A stretch of 64,000 bases of DNA, from NCBI GenBank assembly GCA_910584075.1, contig CAJTZI010000004.1:1-64000 (forward strand), written 5' to 3'. The position numbers and the translations under genes are program-made. Each line of letters begins with the position of its first letter. Positions within the stretch are counted from its first letter, which is position 1. The notes under the pieces are model-generated. The model did no database searches. It was not told the DNA's origin and worked only from the letters and a program-made list of their open reading frames with translations. Source of the DNA: an uncultured Oscillibacter sp. GTDB lineage: Bacteria > Bacillota > Clostridia > Oscillospirales > Oscillospiraceae. This document shows positions 49,836 to 58,586 of the stretch, in pieces.

Positions 49836-49864
49836 TTGCGCCCCAGGGGAATCAATAGTATAAT
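49836..49864 (+). promoter_or_regulatory. Promoter of the GTPase-NYN fusion gene
   Basis: TTGCGC, 17 bases, TATAAT; short leader of about 34 bases. No riboswitch or attenuator of the tet(M) type is visible in 49865-49904. Confidence 0.7.
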
Positions 49865-49904
49865 GAACCAATTGTACTTCATTTTACAGAAGAGGGGGGC
49901 CGGT

Positions 49905-52571
49905 ATGAGAAAGCTGGTTGCCGGCATATTGGCCCACGTGGATGCGGGCAAGACCACGCTGTCGGAGGCTTTGCTTTACCGGGGCGGTTCCATCCGGAAG
50001 CTGGGCAGGGTGGACCACAGGAATGCCTTTCTGGACACCGACGCCATGGAGCGCCAGCGGGGGATCACCATCTTCTCCAAGCAGGCGGTGCTGTCTCTGG
50101 AGACGGTGGAGGTGTCTCTGCTGGACACCCCGGGCCATGTGGACTTCTCTGCCGAGGCGGAGCGGGTGCTGCGGGTGCTGGACTGCGCCATTCTGGTCAT
50201 CAGCGGGGCCGACGGCGTTCAGGCCCACACCCGGACCCTCTGGCGGCTGCTGGAGCGGTACGGGGTTCCCGTGTTTTTGTTTGTCAACAAGATGGACCTG
50301 GCCAGCGCGGACAGGGCGTCTCTGCTGACGTCCCTGAAGGAGAAGCTGGACAGCGGCTGTACGGATTTCTCCCTGCCGCCGGAGGCGCTGGCGGAGGAGG
50401 CCGCGGTCTGCGACGAGGCCGTTCTGGAGCGCTATCTGGAGACTGGAGAGGTGCCGGAGGCGGAGATGGCGGGGCTGATCCGGGAGCGAAAGCTGTTTCC
50501 CTGCCTCTTCGGCTCCGCATTGAAGCTGGAGGGTGTGGACGAATTTCTGGCGGCGCTGGAGCGGTACGCCCCGGTGCGGCAGTACCCGCCGGAGTTCGGC
50601 GCCCGGGTGTTCAAAATCGCCCGGGACAGCCAGGGGACCCGGCTGACCTATCTCAAGATCACCGGCGGAACGCTGCGGGTGAAGGACCTTCTGACAAACC
50701 GCCGCCCCGGAATGGCGGAGGAGGGGATCTGGTCGGAGAAGGCGGATCAGATCCGGATTTACTCCGGTGCGAAGTTCCGCGCCGTGGAGGAGGCCCCGGC
50801 GGGCACCGTGGCGGCGGTGACGGGGCTGAGCCGCACCCGCCCCGGGGACGGCCTGGGCTTTGAGGACGCCTGGGCCGGGCCGGTACTGGAGCCGGTGCTG
50901 GCCTGCCAGGTGATCCTGGAGGACGGCACGGACCCCCACACGGCTCTGGGAAAGCTGCGGCAGCTGGAGGAGGAGGACCCTCAGCTCCACATCGTCTGGA
51001 ACGGGAGCGAGATCCGGGTCCAGCTGATGGGCCAGGTGCAGCTGGAGATCCTCCAGCGTCTTGTGGAGGAGCGGTTTGGGATGGCGATCTCCTTCGGGCG
51101 GGGGGCCGTCCGCTACCGGGAGACCATCGCCGCCCCGGTGGTGGGTATCGGCCACTTTGAACCCCTGCGGCACTACGCAGAGGTCCACCTGCTGCTGGAG
51201 CCCGGAGCCCCGGACAGCGGCCTGGTGCTGGACTCCGCCTGCCCCACAGACGTGCTGGATCTGAACTGGCAGCGGCTGATTCTGACCCATCTGGCGGAGA
51301 GGGAGCACCTGGGCGTGCTCACCGGCTCCCCCATCACGGATGTGAAGATCACCCTTCTCACAGGCCGGGCCCATGAGAAGCACACCGAGGGCGGGGACTT
51401 CCGTCAGGCCACTTACCGGGCGGTGCGTCAGGGCTTGATGCAGGCGGAGAGCGTGCTGCTGGAGCCCTGGTACGACTTCCGTCTGGAGCTGCCCGCCGCC
51501 CAGGCTGGCAGGGCCATCAGCGACATCCAGCGGATGAACGGCGAGACCGCCCCGCCGGAGACGGCGGGGGAGGAGACCGTCCTCACCGGGTCCGCCCCTG
51601 TGGCGGCCATGGGGGATTACGCCAGAGAGGTGGCGGCCTATACCCGGGGGCTGGGGCGGCTGTTCTGCTTCCCTGGGGGATACCGCCCCTGCGGCGAGGC
51701 GGAGGCGGTGATCGCGTCCGCCGGATACGAGGCGGAGAGGGACGTGGAAAACACGCCGGACTCCGTATTCTGCGCCCACGGCGGGGGCTTCACCGTGCCC
51801 TGGCATGAGGTGCCCGCCCACGCCCACCTGGACAGCGGCGTCCGCTTCAATCCGCCGGAGGAGCGGATGGAGGAGGCACCCCGCGTCCGGCAGAGTGCGG
51901 ACTACGCCGGAACCGTTGAGCAGGACAGGGAGCTCCAGGCCATCTTTGAGCGGACCTACGGCCCGGTGAAGCGGCGGGCGTTCATCCCGCCCAAAGAGCC
52001 CCGGCGGGCCCCCGCGGCGGAGCAGGCGGAGCGGCGGCCTGTGCCGGAGCGGGACAGCGGGCCGGAGTACCTGCTGGTGGACGGCTACAACATCATCTTC
52101 GCCTGGGACGAGCTGAAGGACATCGCCCGGGACAACCTGGACGCCGCCCGGAAGCACCTGTGCGACCTGCTGTGCAGCTATCAGGGATATCAGAAATGCC
52201 GGGTCATCGCGGTGTTTGACGCCTATAAGGTCAAAGGCGGCCTGGGCTCTGTGGAGAAGTACCACAATATCCACGTGGTCTATACCAGGGAGGCGGAGAC
52301 GGCGGACGCCTACATCGAGCGGGCCACCTACGAGATTGGGCGGAAGCACCGGGTGAAGGTGGCCACCTCCGACGGGCCGGAGCAGCTGATCATTCTGGGC
52401 CACGGGGCCCTGCGGATGTCGGCGGCGGGTTTCCGCGAGGAGGTGGAGCGGGTCCAGGGGCAGATTGCCGCCGCCTTGAGCCGCAACAATCAAAAGATCA
52501 GGACCGGTGCGGTGCGTTCCGCCATGGAGCGGGCCCAAAACGCCGGAAAAAAGGAGGACCCATCATGCTGA
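49905..52571 (+). CDS. Tet(M)/EF-G-like ribosomal GTPase fused to Rae1/YacP-type NYN nuclease
   Basis: 888 residues from ATG 49905. Residues 1-640 match the ribosomal-protection GTPases: G1 AHVDAGKTT, RQRGITI switch, G3 DTPGHVDF, G4 NKMD, then EF-G-like domains II-V with LLEPWYDFRLELP at the start of domain V. After a Pro/Arg/Glu-rich linker (residues ~660-715) comes a complete NYN domain like Bacillus YacP: EYLLVDGYNIIFAW, CRVIAVFDAYKVKGG, ETADAYIERATYEI and KVATSDGPEQLIILGHGALR, with the catalytic Asp residues. Rae1 cleaves mRNA in the ribosomal A site, so a GTPase that enters the same site may carry the nuclease to stalled ribosomes (inference). The Tet loop that displaces tetracycline is not conserved. 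Confidence 0.87.
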   Translation: MRKLVAGILAHVDAGKTTLSEALLYRGGSIRKLGRVDHRNAFLDTDAMERQRGITIFSKQAVLSLETVEVSLLDTPGHVDFSAEAERVLRVLDCAILVISGADGVQAHTRTLWRLLERYGVPVFLFVNKMDLASADRASLLTSLKEKLDSGCTDFSLPPEALAEEAAVCDEAVLERYLETGEVPEAEMAGLIRERKLFPCLFGSALKLEGVDEFLAALERYAPVRQYPPEFGARVFKIARDSQGTRLTYLKITGGTLRVKDLLTNRRPGMAEEGIWSEKADQIRIYSGAKFRAVEEAPAGTVAAVTGLSRTRPGDGLGFEDAWAGPVLEPVLACQVILEDGTDPHTALGKLRQLEEEDPQLHIVWNGSEIRVQLMGQVQLEILQRLVEERFGMAISFGRGAVRYRETIAAPVVGIGHFEPLRHYAEVHLLLEPGAPDSGLVLDSACPTDVLDLNWQRLILTHLAEREHLGVLTGSPITDVKITLLTGRAHEKHTEGGDFRQATYRAVRQGLMQAESVLLEPWYDFRLELPAAQAGRAISDIQRMNGETAPPETAGEETVLTGSAPVAAMGDYAREVAAYTRGLGRLFCFPGGYRPCGEAEAVIASAGYEAERDVENTPDSVFCAHGGGFTVPWHEVPAHAHLDSGVRFNPPEERMEEAPRVRQSADYAGTVEQDRELQAIFERTYGPVKRRAFIPPKEPRRAPAAEQAERRPVPERDSGPEYLLVDGYNIIFAWDELKDIARDNLDAARKHLCDLLCSYQGYQKCRVIAVFDAYKVKGGLGSVEKYHNIHVVYTREAETADAYIERATYEIGRKHRVKVATSDGPEQLIILGHGALRMSAAGFREEVERVQGQIAAALSRNNQKIRTGAVRSAMERAQNAGKKEDPSC

Positions 52572-52987
52572 CCACCATCTGGACTGCCGCCGCCGTGCTG
52601 TCCGCCTGTACGGCGGGGCGGCGGCACCTGTGCCGCGCGGGACGCCGGGAGACCGCTCACTGGGGCGGCAGGGTCCGCCTGACGGCCCTGTGGAACGAAG
52701 GCGCGGCCTTCGGCCTGCCCGTTGGGCGCGGCGCGCTGGCGGCCCTCTCCGCGGGGGCGCTGGCGGCGGTGCTCCGCTGCCGGAGGCGGGCCCCCGCCGC
52801 AGCGGGTCTGGTCCTGGGAGGCGGCCTCAGCAACCTGTGGGAGCGGCTGCGGTATGGCCGGGTGTACGACTACCTCCGGTTTCCCCGGGTGCCGGGTCCC
52901 TTGGGGCGGTATGTCTACAACCTGGCTGACCTGGCCCTCGTCCTGGGGGCGGCGGGGCTGCTGCTGGGCCGCCGGCGCCGTCGGTAG
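52565..52987 (+). CDS. Signal peptidase II-like protein (LspA family, divergent)
   Basis: 140 residues, four hydrophobic segments. LspA blocks can be followed: LWNEGAAFGLPVG (usual N-x-GAAF), LGGGLSNLWERLRYGRVYDY with Asp102, and RYVYNLADLALVLG with Asp122, the two catalytic aspartates. Residues between the blocks are unusually Arg/Ala-rich and the first loop is short, so it is a divergent member. Cleaves prolipoproteins after diacylglyceryl transfer. Overlaps the fusion-protein gene by 7 bases (AAGGAGG upstream), an unexplained pairing. Confidence 0.75.
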   Translation: MLTTIWTAAAVLSACTAGRRHLCRAGRRETAHWGGRVRLTALWNEGAAFGLPVGRGALAALSAGALAAVLRCRRRAPAAAGLVLGGGLSNLWERLRYGRVYDYLRFPRVPGPLGRYVYNLADLALVLGAAGLLLGRRRRR

Positions 52988-53072
52988 ACAGGGCCTGCTC
53001 CGTCCGGCGGACGGTATGCCGGGAGCATCCCGGGCACTGGATTTTTTCGGGATTACAAGGTTGACATAACAG

Positions 53073-53093
53073 TGTGGAAAACTCTGTGGAAAA
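53073..53093. promoter_or_regulatory. Pair of DnaA-box-like sites ahead of parE
   Basis: TGTGGAAAA occurs twice (53073-53081 and 53085-53093), 12 bases apart; the complement TTTTCCACA is a common Firmicute DnaA-box form. The 52988-53405 gap has no gene. Confidence 0.45.
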
Positions 53094-53231
53094 TGTGCAA
53101 AACCCAATGGCGGCAGGCATTTTGCCGGGTGACAGCCCCGTTATGAAAAGATTTGCGCAAGAACATTTTCTCGAAAAAACAAAATCTCTTCCGGGAAAGG
53201 GCGGGAAAAGCAGCTTCGGTCAGGAGAATAC

Positions 53232-53260
53232 TTGAACCCGGGGAAAAACTGTGATATAAT
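53232..53260 (+). promoter_or_regulatory. Promoter of parE
   Basis: TTGAAC, 17 bases, TATAAT; start near 53267, giving a leader of about 140 bases that includes a small TGCCTCC/GGAGGCA hairpin (53298-53314). Confidence 0.75.
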
Positions 53261-53405
53261 AACAGGAAACGGCGGTTCTGACGGATTTCGACCTTTTTTC
53301 TGCCTCCGGCGGAGGCAGCTGTGAGAGGCAGCTTTTCGCGGCGCGGGGACCGCTGTTCCAGATATTGGTATTTTTGGGGCGGCGACGCCCTTTTTTGGAG
53401 GTCCT

Positions 53406-55397
53406 ATGGCATTGAAAAAACAGGATTACGGCAATGAGAGCATTTCGTCTCTCAAGGGCGCGGACCGGGTCCGGAAGCGGCCCGGCGTCATTTTCGGCTC
53501 CGACGGGCTGGACGGCTGTGAGCACGCGGTATTTGAGATTCTCTCCAACTCCATCGACGAGGCCCGGGAGGGCCACGGCACGTCCATCACCGTCACCCGG
53601 TACGCCGACCACAGCGTGGAGGTGGAGGATGCCGGCCGGGGCTGCCCGGTGGACTGGAACGAGAAGGAGCAGCGGTACAACTGGGAGCTGGTGTTCTGCG
53701 AGCTGTACGCCGGCGGCAAGTACGGAGACGGGGGCGGGGACAACTACGAGTTCTCCTTAGGCCTCAACGGCCTGGGCTCCTGCGCCACGCAGTATGCCTC
53801 CCGGTACATGGACGTCACCGTCTGGCGGGACGGCTTTGAGTACAGCCTTCACTTTGAGCGTGGGGAGATTGTGGGGGAACTGGGGAAAAAGCCCCTGCCC
53901 AAGAATCAGAGTAAAAAGACCGGCACCCGCACCCGCTGGCTGCCGGATTTGGACGTGTTCACGGACATCGCCATCCCGGCGGAGTATTTTGCCGATGTGA
54001 TGAAGCGTCAGGCGGTGGTGAACGCCGGCGTTCGCTTTCTCTTCAGGGATGAGGCGCCGGAAGGCTTTGCCGAGACGGAGTTCCTCTATGAAAACGGCAT
54101 CTCCGACTATGTGGCGGAGCTGGCGGGGGAGGGCGCTCTGACGGCCCCTGTCTTCTGGCAGGCGGAGAAGCGGGGACGGGACCGGGCGGACAAACCGGAG
54201 TACAAGGTGAAGCTCAGTGCGGCCCTCTGCTTTTCCAATAAGGTCAACGTGGTGGAGCACTATCACAACTCCAGCTGGCTGGAGCACGGCGGCAGTCCGG
54301 AGAAGGCCAGCAGGTCCGCCTTTGTCTCCGCTGTGGACAAGTACCTGCGGGACCAAGGGAAGTACCAGAAGAACGAGAGCAAGGTCACCTGGGCGGACGT
54401 GGAGGACTGCCTGGTGCTGGTCTCCAACAACTTCTCCACCCAGACCAGCTATGAGAACCAGACGAAAAAGGCCATCACCAACAAGTTTGTCCAAGAGGCC
54501 ATGGCGGAATTCCTGCGGTCCAACCTGGAGATCTACTTCATCGAAAACCCCTTTGACGCGGAGAAGATCGCGGGACAGGTGCTCTTGAACAAGCGCAGCC
54601 GGGAGAAGGCCGAGGAGGCCCGGCTGAACATCAAGAAGAAGCTCTCCGGCTCCATTGACATCGCCAACCGGGTGCAGAAGTTTGTGGACTGCCGCACCAA
54701 GGACGTGGAGCGCCGGGAGATCTACATCGTGGAGGGCGACAGCGCCCTGGGCAGCGTGAAGCAGGCCCGGGACTCGGAGTACCAGGGCATCATGCCCATC
54801 CGGGGCAAGATTCTGAACTGCCTCAAGGCGGATTACGCCCGGATTTTCAAGAGCGAGATCATCACGGACCTCATCAAGGTTCTGGGCTGCGGCGTGGAGG
54901 TGCAGAATAAGCATGTCAAGGACGTCTCCACCTTCGACCTGAATAACCTCCGCTGGAGCAAGGTGGTGATCTGCACCGACGGCGACGTGGACGGCTTCCA
55001 GATCCGCACCCTGGTGCTGACCATGCTCTACCGCCTGACGCCGACGCTGATCCGGGAGGGGTACGTGTATATCGCGGAGACGCCCCTGTTTGAGATCAAC
55101 TGCGGGGAGAAGACCTGGTTTGCCTACTCCGACAAGGAGAAGAACGACATTGTGAAGGAGCTGGAGGGGAAGAAGGTCAAGATCGACCGCTCCAAGGGCC
55201 TGGGCGAGAACGAGCCGGACATGATGTGGCTGACCACCATGAACCCGGAGACCCGGCGGCTGATCCGGGTGATGCCGGAGGACGTGGAGCGGACGGCGGC
55301 GGTGTTCGACCTGTTGCTGGGGGACAACCTCCAGGGCCGGAAGGAGCACATCGCCGAGAACGGGTATAAATATCTGGAGATGGCGGACATCTCATGA
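53406..55397 (+). CDS. parE: Type IIA DNA topoisomerase B subunit (ParE/GyrB-like)
   Basis: 663 residues. GHKL ATPase motifs: ILSNSIDEAREG (Asn/Glu), EDAGRGCP, SLGLNGLGSCATQY; TOPRIM motifs IYIVEGDSALGS (about 443) and CTDGDVDGFQIRTL (about 524). The second Asp motif is DGDVDG instead of the usual DADVDG, and the protein is more divergent than ordinary GyrB, like the secondary topoisomerase set of Oscillospiraceae. It drives ATP-dependent strand passage with ParC for decatenation. TTTGGAGG precedes ATG 53406. The partner gene is 900 bases away beyond mobile debris. Confidence 0.92.
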   Translation: MALKKQDYGNESISSLKGADRVRKRPGVIFGSDGLDGCEHAVFEILSNSIDEAREGHGTSITVTRYADHSVEVEDAGRGCPVDWNEKEQRYNWELVFCELYAGGKYGDGGGDNYEFSLGLNGLGSCATQYASRYMDVTVWRDGFEYSLHFERGEIVGELGKKPLPKNQSKKTGTRTRWLPDLDVFTDIAIPAEYFADVMKRQAVVNAGVRFLFRDEAPEGFAETEFLYENGISDYVAELAGEGALTAPVFWQAEKRGRDRADKPEYKVKLSAALCFSNKVNVVEHYHNSSWLEHGGSPEKASRSAFVSAVDKYLRDQGKYQKNESKVTWADVEDCLVLVSNNFSTQTSYENQTKKAITNKFVQEAMAEFLRSNLEIYFIENPFDAEKIAGQVLLNKRSREKAEEARLNIKKKLSGSIDIANRVQKFVDCRTKDVERREIYIVEGDSALGSVKQARDSEYQGIMPIRGKILNCLKADYARIFKSEIITDLIKVLGCGVEVQNKHVKDVSTFDLNNLRWSKVVICTDGDVDGFQIRTLVLTMLYRLTPTLIREGYVYIAETPLFEINCGEKTWFAYSDKEKNDIVKELEGKKVKIDRSKGLGENEPDMMWLTTMNPETRRLIRVMPEDVERTAAVFDLLLGDNLQGRKEHIAENGYKYLEMADIS

Positions 55398-55400
55398 GTC

Positions 55401-55768
55401 ATGCTGGATAAAAACAAGCGGGTGCAGCGGCCGGAGCACTTGAAAGGCCATGATTATTCCCGGCCGGGCTGCTGCTTTGTAACCTTCCATACAAAAATTA
55501 GAGGGGAGAATATCCTCTGCAAAGTGGTAAAAGCCGAAAGAGAAGCAGAGCGTTCCTTTGTGGGGCAGGCCCCACATCCATTCCTGGGATTATCCATGCA
55601 ATTAAGGTGTTGACTGCAGGGAAACTGGGGGAATCCGTCTGGCAGGAGCGCTGCGATGACCACATTATCCGCAGCTGGCAGGACCTCGAAAACACCCGCC
55701 CAATATATCCGGGACAACCCTATGAAATGGTTCCTCAGACGGGAAAGTGATCATTCCGTCTTCTGAAA
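55401..55768 (+). pseudogene. REP-associated tyrosine transposase (RAYT) remnant
   Basis: Frame 1 starts RVQRPEHLKGHDYSRPGCCF, the usual RAYT start (LKGYDYS..G.YF.T). A second frame gives AIKVLTAGKLGESVWQERCD and HIIRS (normally LWQ..YYEHIIR), and a third gives AQYIRDNPMKWFLRRES, the family's C terminus. So at least two frameshifts and a large loss in the middle. It begins 4 bases after the parE stop and is followed by a REP-like hairpin. Confidence 0.8.
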
Positions 55769-55778
55769 ACCGGGTTTT

Positions 55779-55816
55779 CATTGCAGGGGCCGCCGAGGGC
55801 GGCGGCCCCTGCAATG
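55779..55816. repeat. REP-like palindrome next to the RAYT remnant
   Basis: CATTGCAGGGGCCGCC and its perfect complement enclose GAGGGC. RAYT enzymes act on such palindromes; a similar core occurs at 27002-27022. Confidence 0.7.
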
Positions 55817-55817
55817 A

Positions 55818-55975
55818 TCAGGGATGATCCTGCTCCCTGAAATGCCGGTGCAGGAGCCAGCGGAGGTATCCCGCCAGCGTTCTGCCGGTCTCTTCTGCCA
55901 GTTGGGACAGGCGGCTATGATCCTTGGGGTGAGCATGACACAGACATTCTTTTTTTTGCGCTTATTGGTTTCCAT
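55818..55975 (-). pseudogene. Small RHH-like protein gene, frameshifted
   Basis: From ATG 55975 the frame reads METNKRKKKNVCVMLTP, and one base later another frame continues KDHSRLSQLAEETGRTLAGY and LRWLLHRHFREQDHP to a stop. Joined, they form a ~52-residue protein with the pattern of ribbon-helix-helix or mobilisation proteins. The break is at a CCCC run, as if one C were lost. It is divergent from an XRE gene, a pairing common on mobile elements. Confidence 0.6.
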
Positions 55976-55989
55976 ATAAATCACCTCAC

Positions 55990-56039
55990 TTGCATTTGAG
56001 ATAAATTTTATCTAAAATACAATAGATAAATTTCGTCTA
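55990..56039 (+). promoter_or_regulatory. XRE promoter with paired AT-rich operators
   Basis: TTGCAT (55990-55995), 17 bases, TAAAAT (56013-56018). Operator-like palindromes AGATAAATTTTATCT (55999-56013) and TAGATAAATTTCGTCTA (56023-56039) sit between the -35 and -10 and just downstream. Confidence 0.65.
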
Positions 56040-56061
56040 ATGTATTCTTTTCCAGGGTGAT

Positions 56062-56292
56062 ATGATGGAAACAAGAATACGAGACCTGCGGGAAGACCGC
56101 GATTTATCACAGAGCGAGGTAGCAGAAGCAATCGGCATCTCCCAGCGCAAATACAGTTATTTGGAAACTGGGCAACAGCTTTGGACGGACGAAATTTTGG
56201 TCCGTCTTGCGAAATTCTACAATACCAGTGTGGATTATTTGTTAAAACAGACCGAGAACCCCGAACCATATTCCCGCGAAAAAGACGAGTAA
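56062..56292 (+). CDS. XRE-family HTH regulator on inserted DNA
   Basis: 76 residues (ATG 56062, or ATG 56065). Cro/CI-type motif RDLSQSEVAEAIGISQRKYS, then YLETGQQLWTDEILVRLAKF. Clearly lower in GC than parE and parC. It ends 12 bases before the parC start, so parC is probably now transcribed from the XRE promoter at 55990-56018 at least in part. Likely autoregulated through the two AT-rich palindromes. Confidence 0.85.
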   Translation: MMETRIRDLREDRDLSQSEVAEAIGISQRKYSYLETGQQLWTDEILVRLAKFYNTSVDYLLKQTENPEPYSREKDE

Positions 56293-56304
56293 GGAACCAA
56301 CACT

Positions 56305-58563
56305 ATGCCGAAGAAGAAAACGCCAAACGAAAATAAGCCAAAAGTCAATAACCCCAACGTCCTGGGCCTCCATGCCGCCGTGGTGGAGCAGTCCATCACC
56401 GACACTCTGGAGACCAACTACATGCCCTACGCCATGAGCGTCATCGTCTCCCGGGCCATTCCGGAGATCGACGGCTTCAAGCCCTCCCACCGCAAGCTCC
56501 TCTACACCATGTACAAGATGGGCCTTCTCACCGGGGCCCGGACCAAGTCCGCCAACATCGTGGGCCAGACCATGCGCCTCAACCCCCACGGCGACGCCGC
56601 CATCTACGACACCATGGTGCGGCTCTCCCGGGGCTACGGCGCCCTCCTGACCCCCTTTGTGGACTCCAAGGGCAACTTCGGCAAGTGCTACTCCCGGGAT
56701 ATGTCCTGGGCCGCTCCCCGGTACACCGAGGCAAAGCTGGCCCCCATCTGCCAGGAGATTTTCAAGGATATCGACAGCGACACCGTGGACTTTGTGGACA
56801 ACTACGACAACTCCATGAAGGAGCCGGCCCTGCTGCCCACCACCTTCCCCAACATCCTGGTGTCCGCCAACACCGGCATCGCCGTTGGCATGGCCTCCCA
56901 GTTCTGCGGGTTCAACCTGAAAGAGGTCTGCGACACCGCGGCGGCCTACCTGAAAAATCCGGACTGTGACCTGACGGAGACGCTGCTTGCCCCGGACTTT
57001 CCCACCGGCGGCGAGCTGATCTGCGACCCGGCGGCCCTCAACGAGATTTACAGTACGGGCCGGGGCAGTGTGAAGGTCCGGGCCAAGTACCGCTATGTCA
57101 AAGAGGAAAATCTCATCGAGATCTACGAGATCCCCTACTCCACCACCACCGAGGCCATCATTGACAAGGTGGCGGAGCTGATCAAGGCCGGAAAAGCCAG
57201 GGAGATTGCCGACATGCGGGACGAGACGGACCTCTCCGGCCTCAAGCTGGCCATCGACCTGAAGCGGGGCACGGACCCGGACAAGCTCATGGCAAAGCTC
57301 TTCCGCCAGACGCCTCTGGAGGACTCCTTCTCCTGCAACTTCAACGTGCTCATCGCCGGCATGCCGAAGGTCCTGGGGGTCCGGCAGATTCTGGAGGAGT
57401 GGACCGCCTGGCGCACGGACTCCGTCCGGCGGCGGGTGTACTTCGTCCTGCAAAAGCGCAGGGACAAGCTGCACCTCCTGAAGGGCCTCAAGCGGATCCT
57501 CCTGGATATTGACAAGGCCATCAAGATCATCCGGGAGACGGAGGAGGAGGCCGAGGTCATCCCCAATCTGATGATCGGCTTCGGCATCGACCAGGTCCAG
57601 GCTGAGTACGTGGCGGAGATCAAACTCCGCAACATCAACAAGGAGTATATCCTGAAGCGGGTCAACGAGACCGCTGCCCTCCAGGACGAGATCGAGGACC
57701 TGGAGGACATCCTAAGCAGCCCCAAACGGGTGAAAAAGATCATCGTGGAGGAGCTGAACGAGGCGGCGAGGAAGTACGGCGAGCCCCGCCGCACCTCCAT
57801 TGTCTACGGCCACGAGATCGAGGTCTACGACGAGGCGGAGCAGGTGGAGGAGTACCCGGTCCACCTGTTCCTCTCCCGGGAGGGCTACTTCAAGAAGATC
57901 ACTCCCCAGAGCCTGCGGATGAGCGGCGAGCAGAAGTTCAAGGAGGGCGACGGCCTCCGACAGAGCTTCGAGGCCACCTCCGCCGCGGAGATCATGTTCT
58001 TCACCAACCAGTGCCAGGTCTACAAGACCCGTCTGACGGAGTTTGACGACGCCAAGGCCAGCATCCTGGGGGACTATCTGCCCTCGAAACTTGGCATGGA
58101 CCCGGGGGAGAGCGTGGTGTACGCCGTGCTGCCCGGGGCGGATTACGCCGGGGCGCTGCTGTTCTTCTTTGAAAACGGCAAGGCCGCCCGGGTGGATCTG
58201 ACGGCCTACAAGACCACCTCCAACCGCCGCAAGCTCACCGGGGCCTACTCCGACAAGTCCCCCCTGTGCTGTATCCAGCGGGTGGACCGGGACCTGGAGC
58301 TGGCGGTGTACTCCACGGAGCCCCGGTGCCTGATCTTCCACACGGCCCTGCTGACCCCCAAGACCACCCGCTCCACCCAGGGCGTGGCGGTAATGAACCT
58401 GAAGCCCAAGTACCGCCTGGAGGCCGTGCGCCCCCTGGAGGAAACGGGAATCACCAACCAGAACCGCTATCGGATGCGCTCCATCCCCGCCGCCGGGGCA
58501 TTGCTGCGGCAGGAGGACAGCGAGGAGAAGCAGATCGGGCTTTTGGATGAGGAGATGAACTGA
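56305..58563 (+). CDS. parC: Type IIA DNA topoisomerase A subunit (ParC/GyrA-like)
   Basis: 752 residues. The winged-helix region has HRKLLYTMYKMGL, ANIVGQTMRLNPHGDAAIY and the catalytic Tyr140 in WAAPRYTEAKL. The tower and coiled-coil region follows (GFGIDQVQAEYVAEIKLRNI), then a short beta-pinwheel domain (about residues 545-730) without the GyrA box, so it is a topoisomerase IV-type subunit. Works with ParE. AAGGA lies 10 bases before ATG 56305. Mobile debris separates it from parE. Confidence 0.92.
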   Translation: MPKKKTPNENKPKVNNPNVLGLHAAVVEQSITDTLETNYMPYAMSVIVSRAIPEIDGFKPSHRKLLYTMYKMGLLTGARTKSANIVGQTMRLNPHGDAAIYDTMVRLSRGYGALLTPFVDSKGNFGKCYSRDMSWAAPRYTEAKLAPICQEIFKDIDSDTVDFVDNYDNSMKEPALLPTTFPNILVSANTGIAVGMASQFCGFNLKEVCDTAAAYLKNPDCDLTETLLAPDFPTGGELICDPAALNEIYSTGRGSVKVRAKYRYVKEENLIEIYEIPYSTTTEAIIDKVAELIKAGKAREIADMRDETDLSGLKLAIDLKRGTDPDKLMAKLFRQTPLEDSFSCNFNVLIAGMPKVLGVRQILEEWTAWRTDSVRRRVYFVLQKRRDKLHLLKGLKRILLDIDKAIKIIRETEEEAEVIPNLMIGFGIDQVQAEYVAEIKLRNINKEYILKRVNETAALQDEIEDLEDILSSPKRVKKIIVEELNEAARKYGEPRRTSIVYGHEIEVYDEAEQVEEYPVHLFLSREGYFKKITPQSLRMSGEQKFKEGDGLRQSFEATSAAEIMFFTNQCQVYKTRLTEFDDAKASILGDYLPSKLGMDPGESVVYAVLPGADYAGALLFFFENGKAARVDLTAYKTTSNRRKLTGAYSDKSPLCCIQRVDRDLELAVYSTEPRCLIFHTALLTPKTTRSTQGVAVMNLKPKYRLEAVRPLEETGITNQNRYRMRSIPAAGALLRQEDSEEKQIGLLDEEMN

Positions 58564-58586
58564 CGACAGATTATGAGGAGGAAGCA

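Noticed and set aside
49905..52571. Calling the GTPase fusion a tetracycline-resistance gene
   Set aside because: The GTPase half is Tet(M)-like, but the fused nuclease, altered domain IV and lack of a tet-type leader do not support a resistance call from sequence alone.
52988..53405. Replication origin ahead of parE
   Set aside because: Only two DnaA-like boxes, no AT-rich unwinding region, and dnaA, dnaN or rpmH are not nearby.
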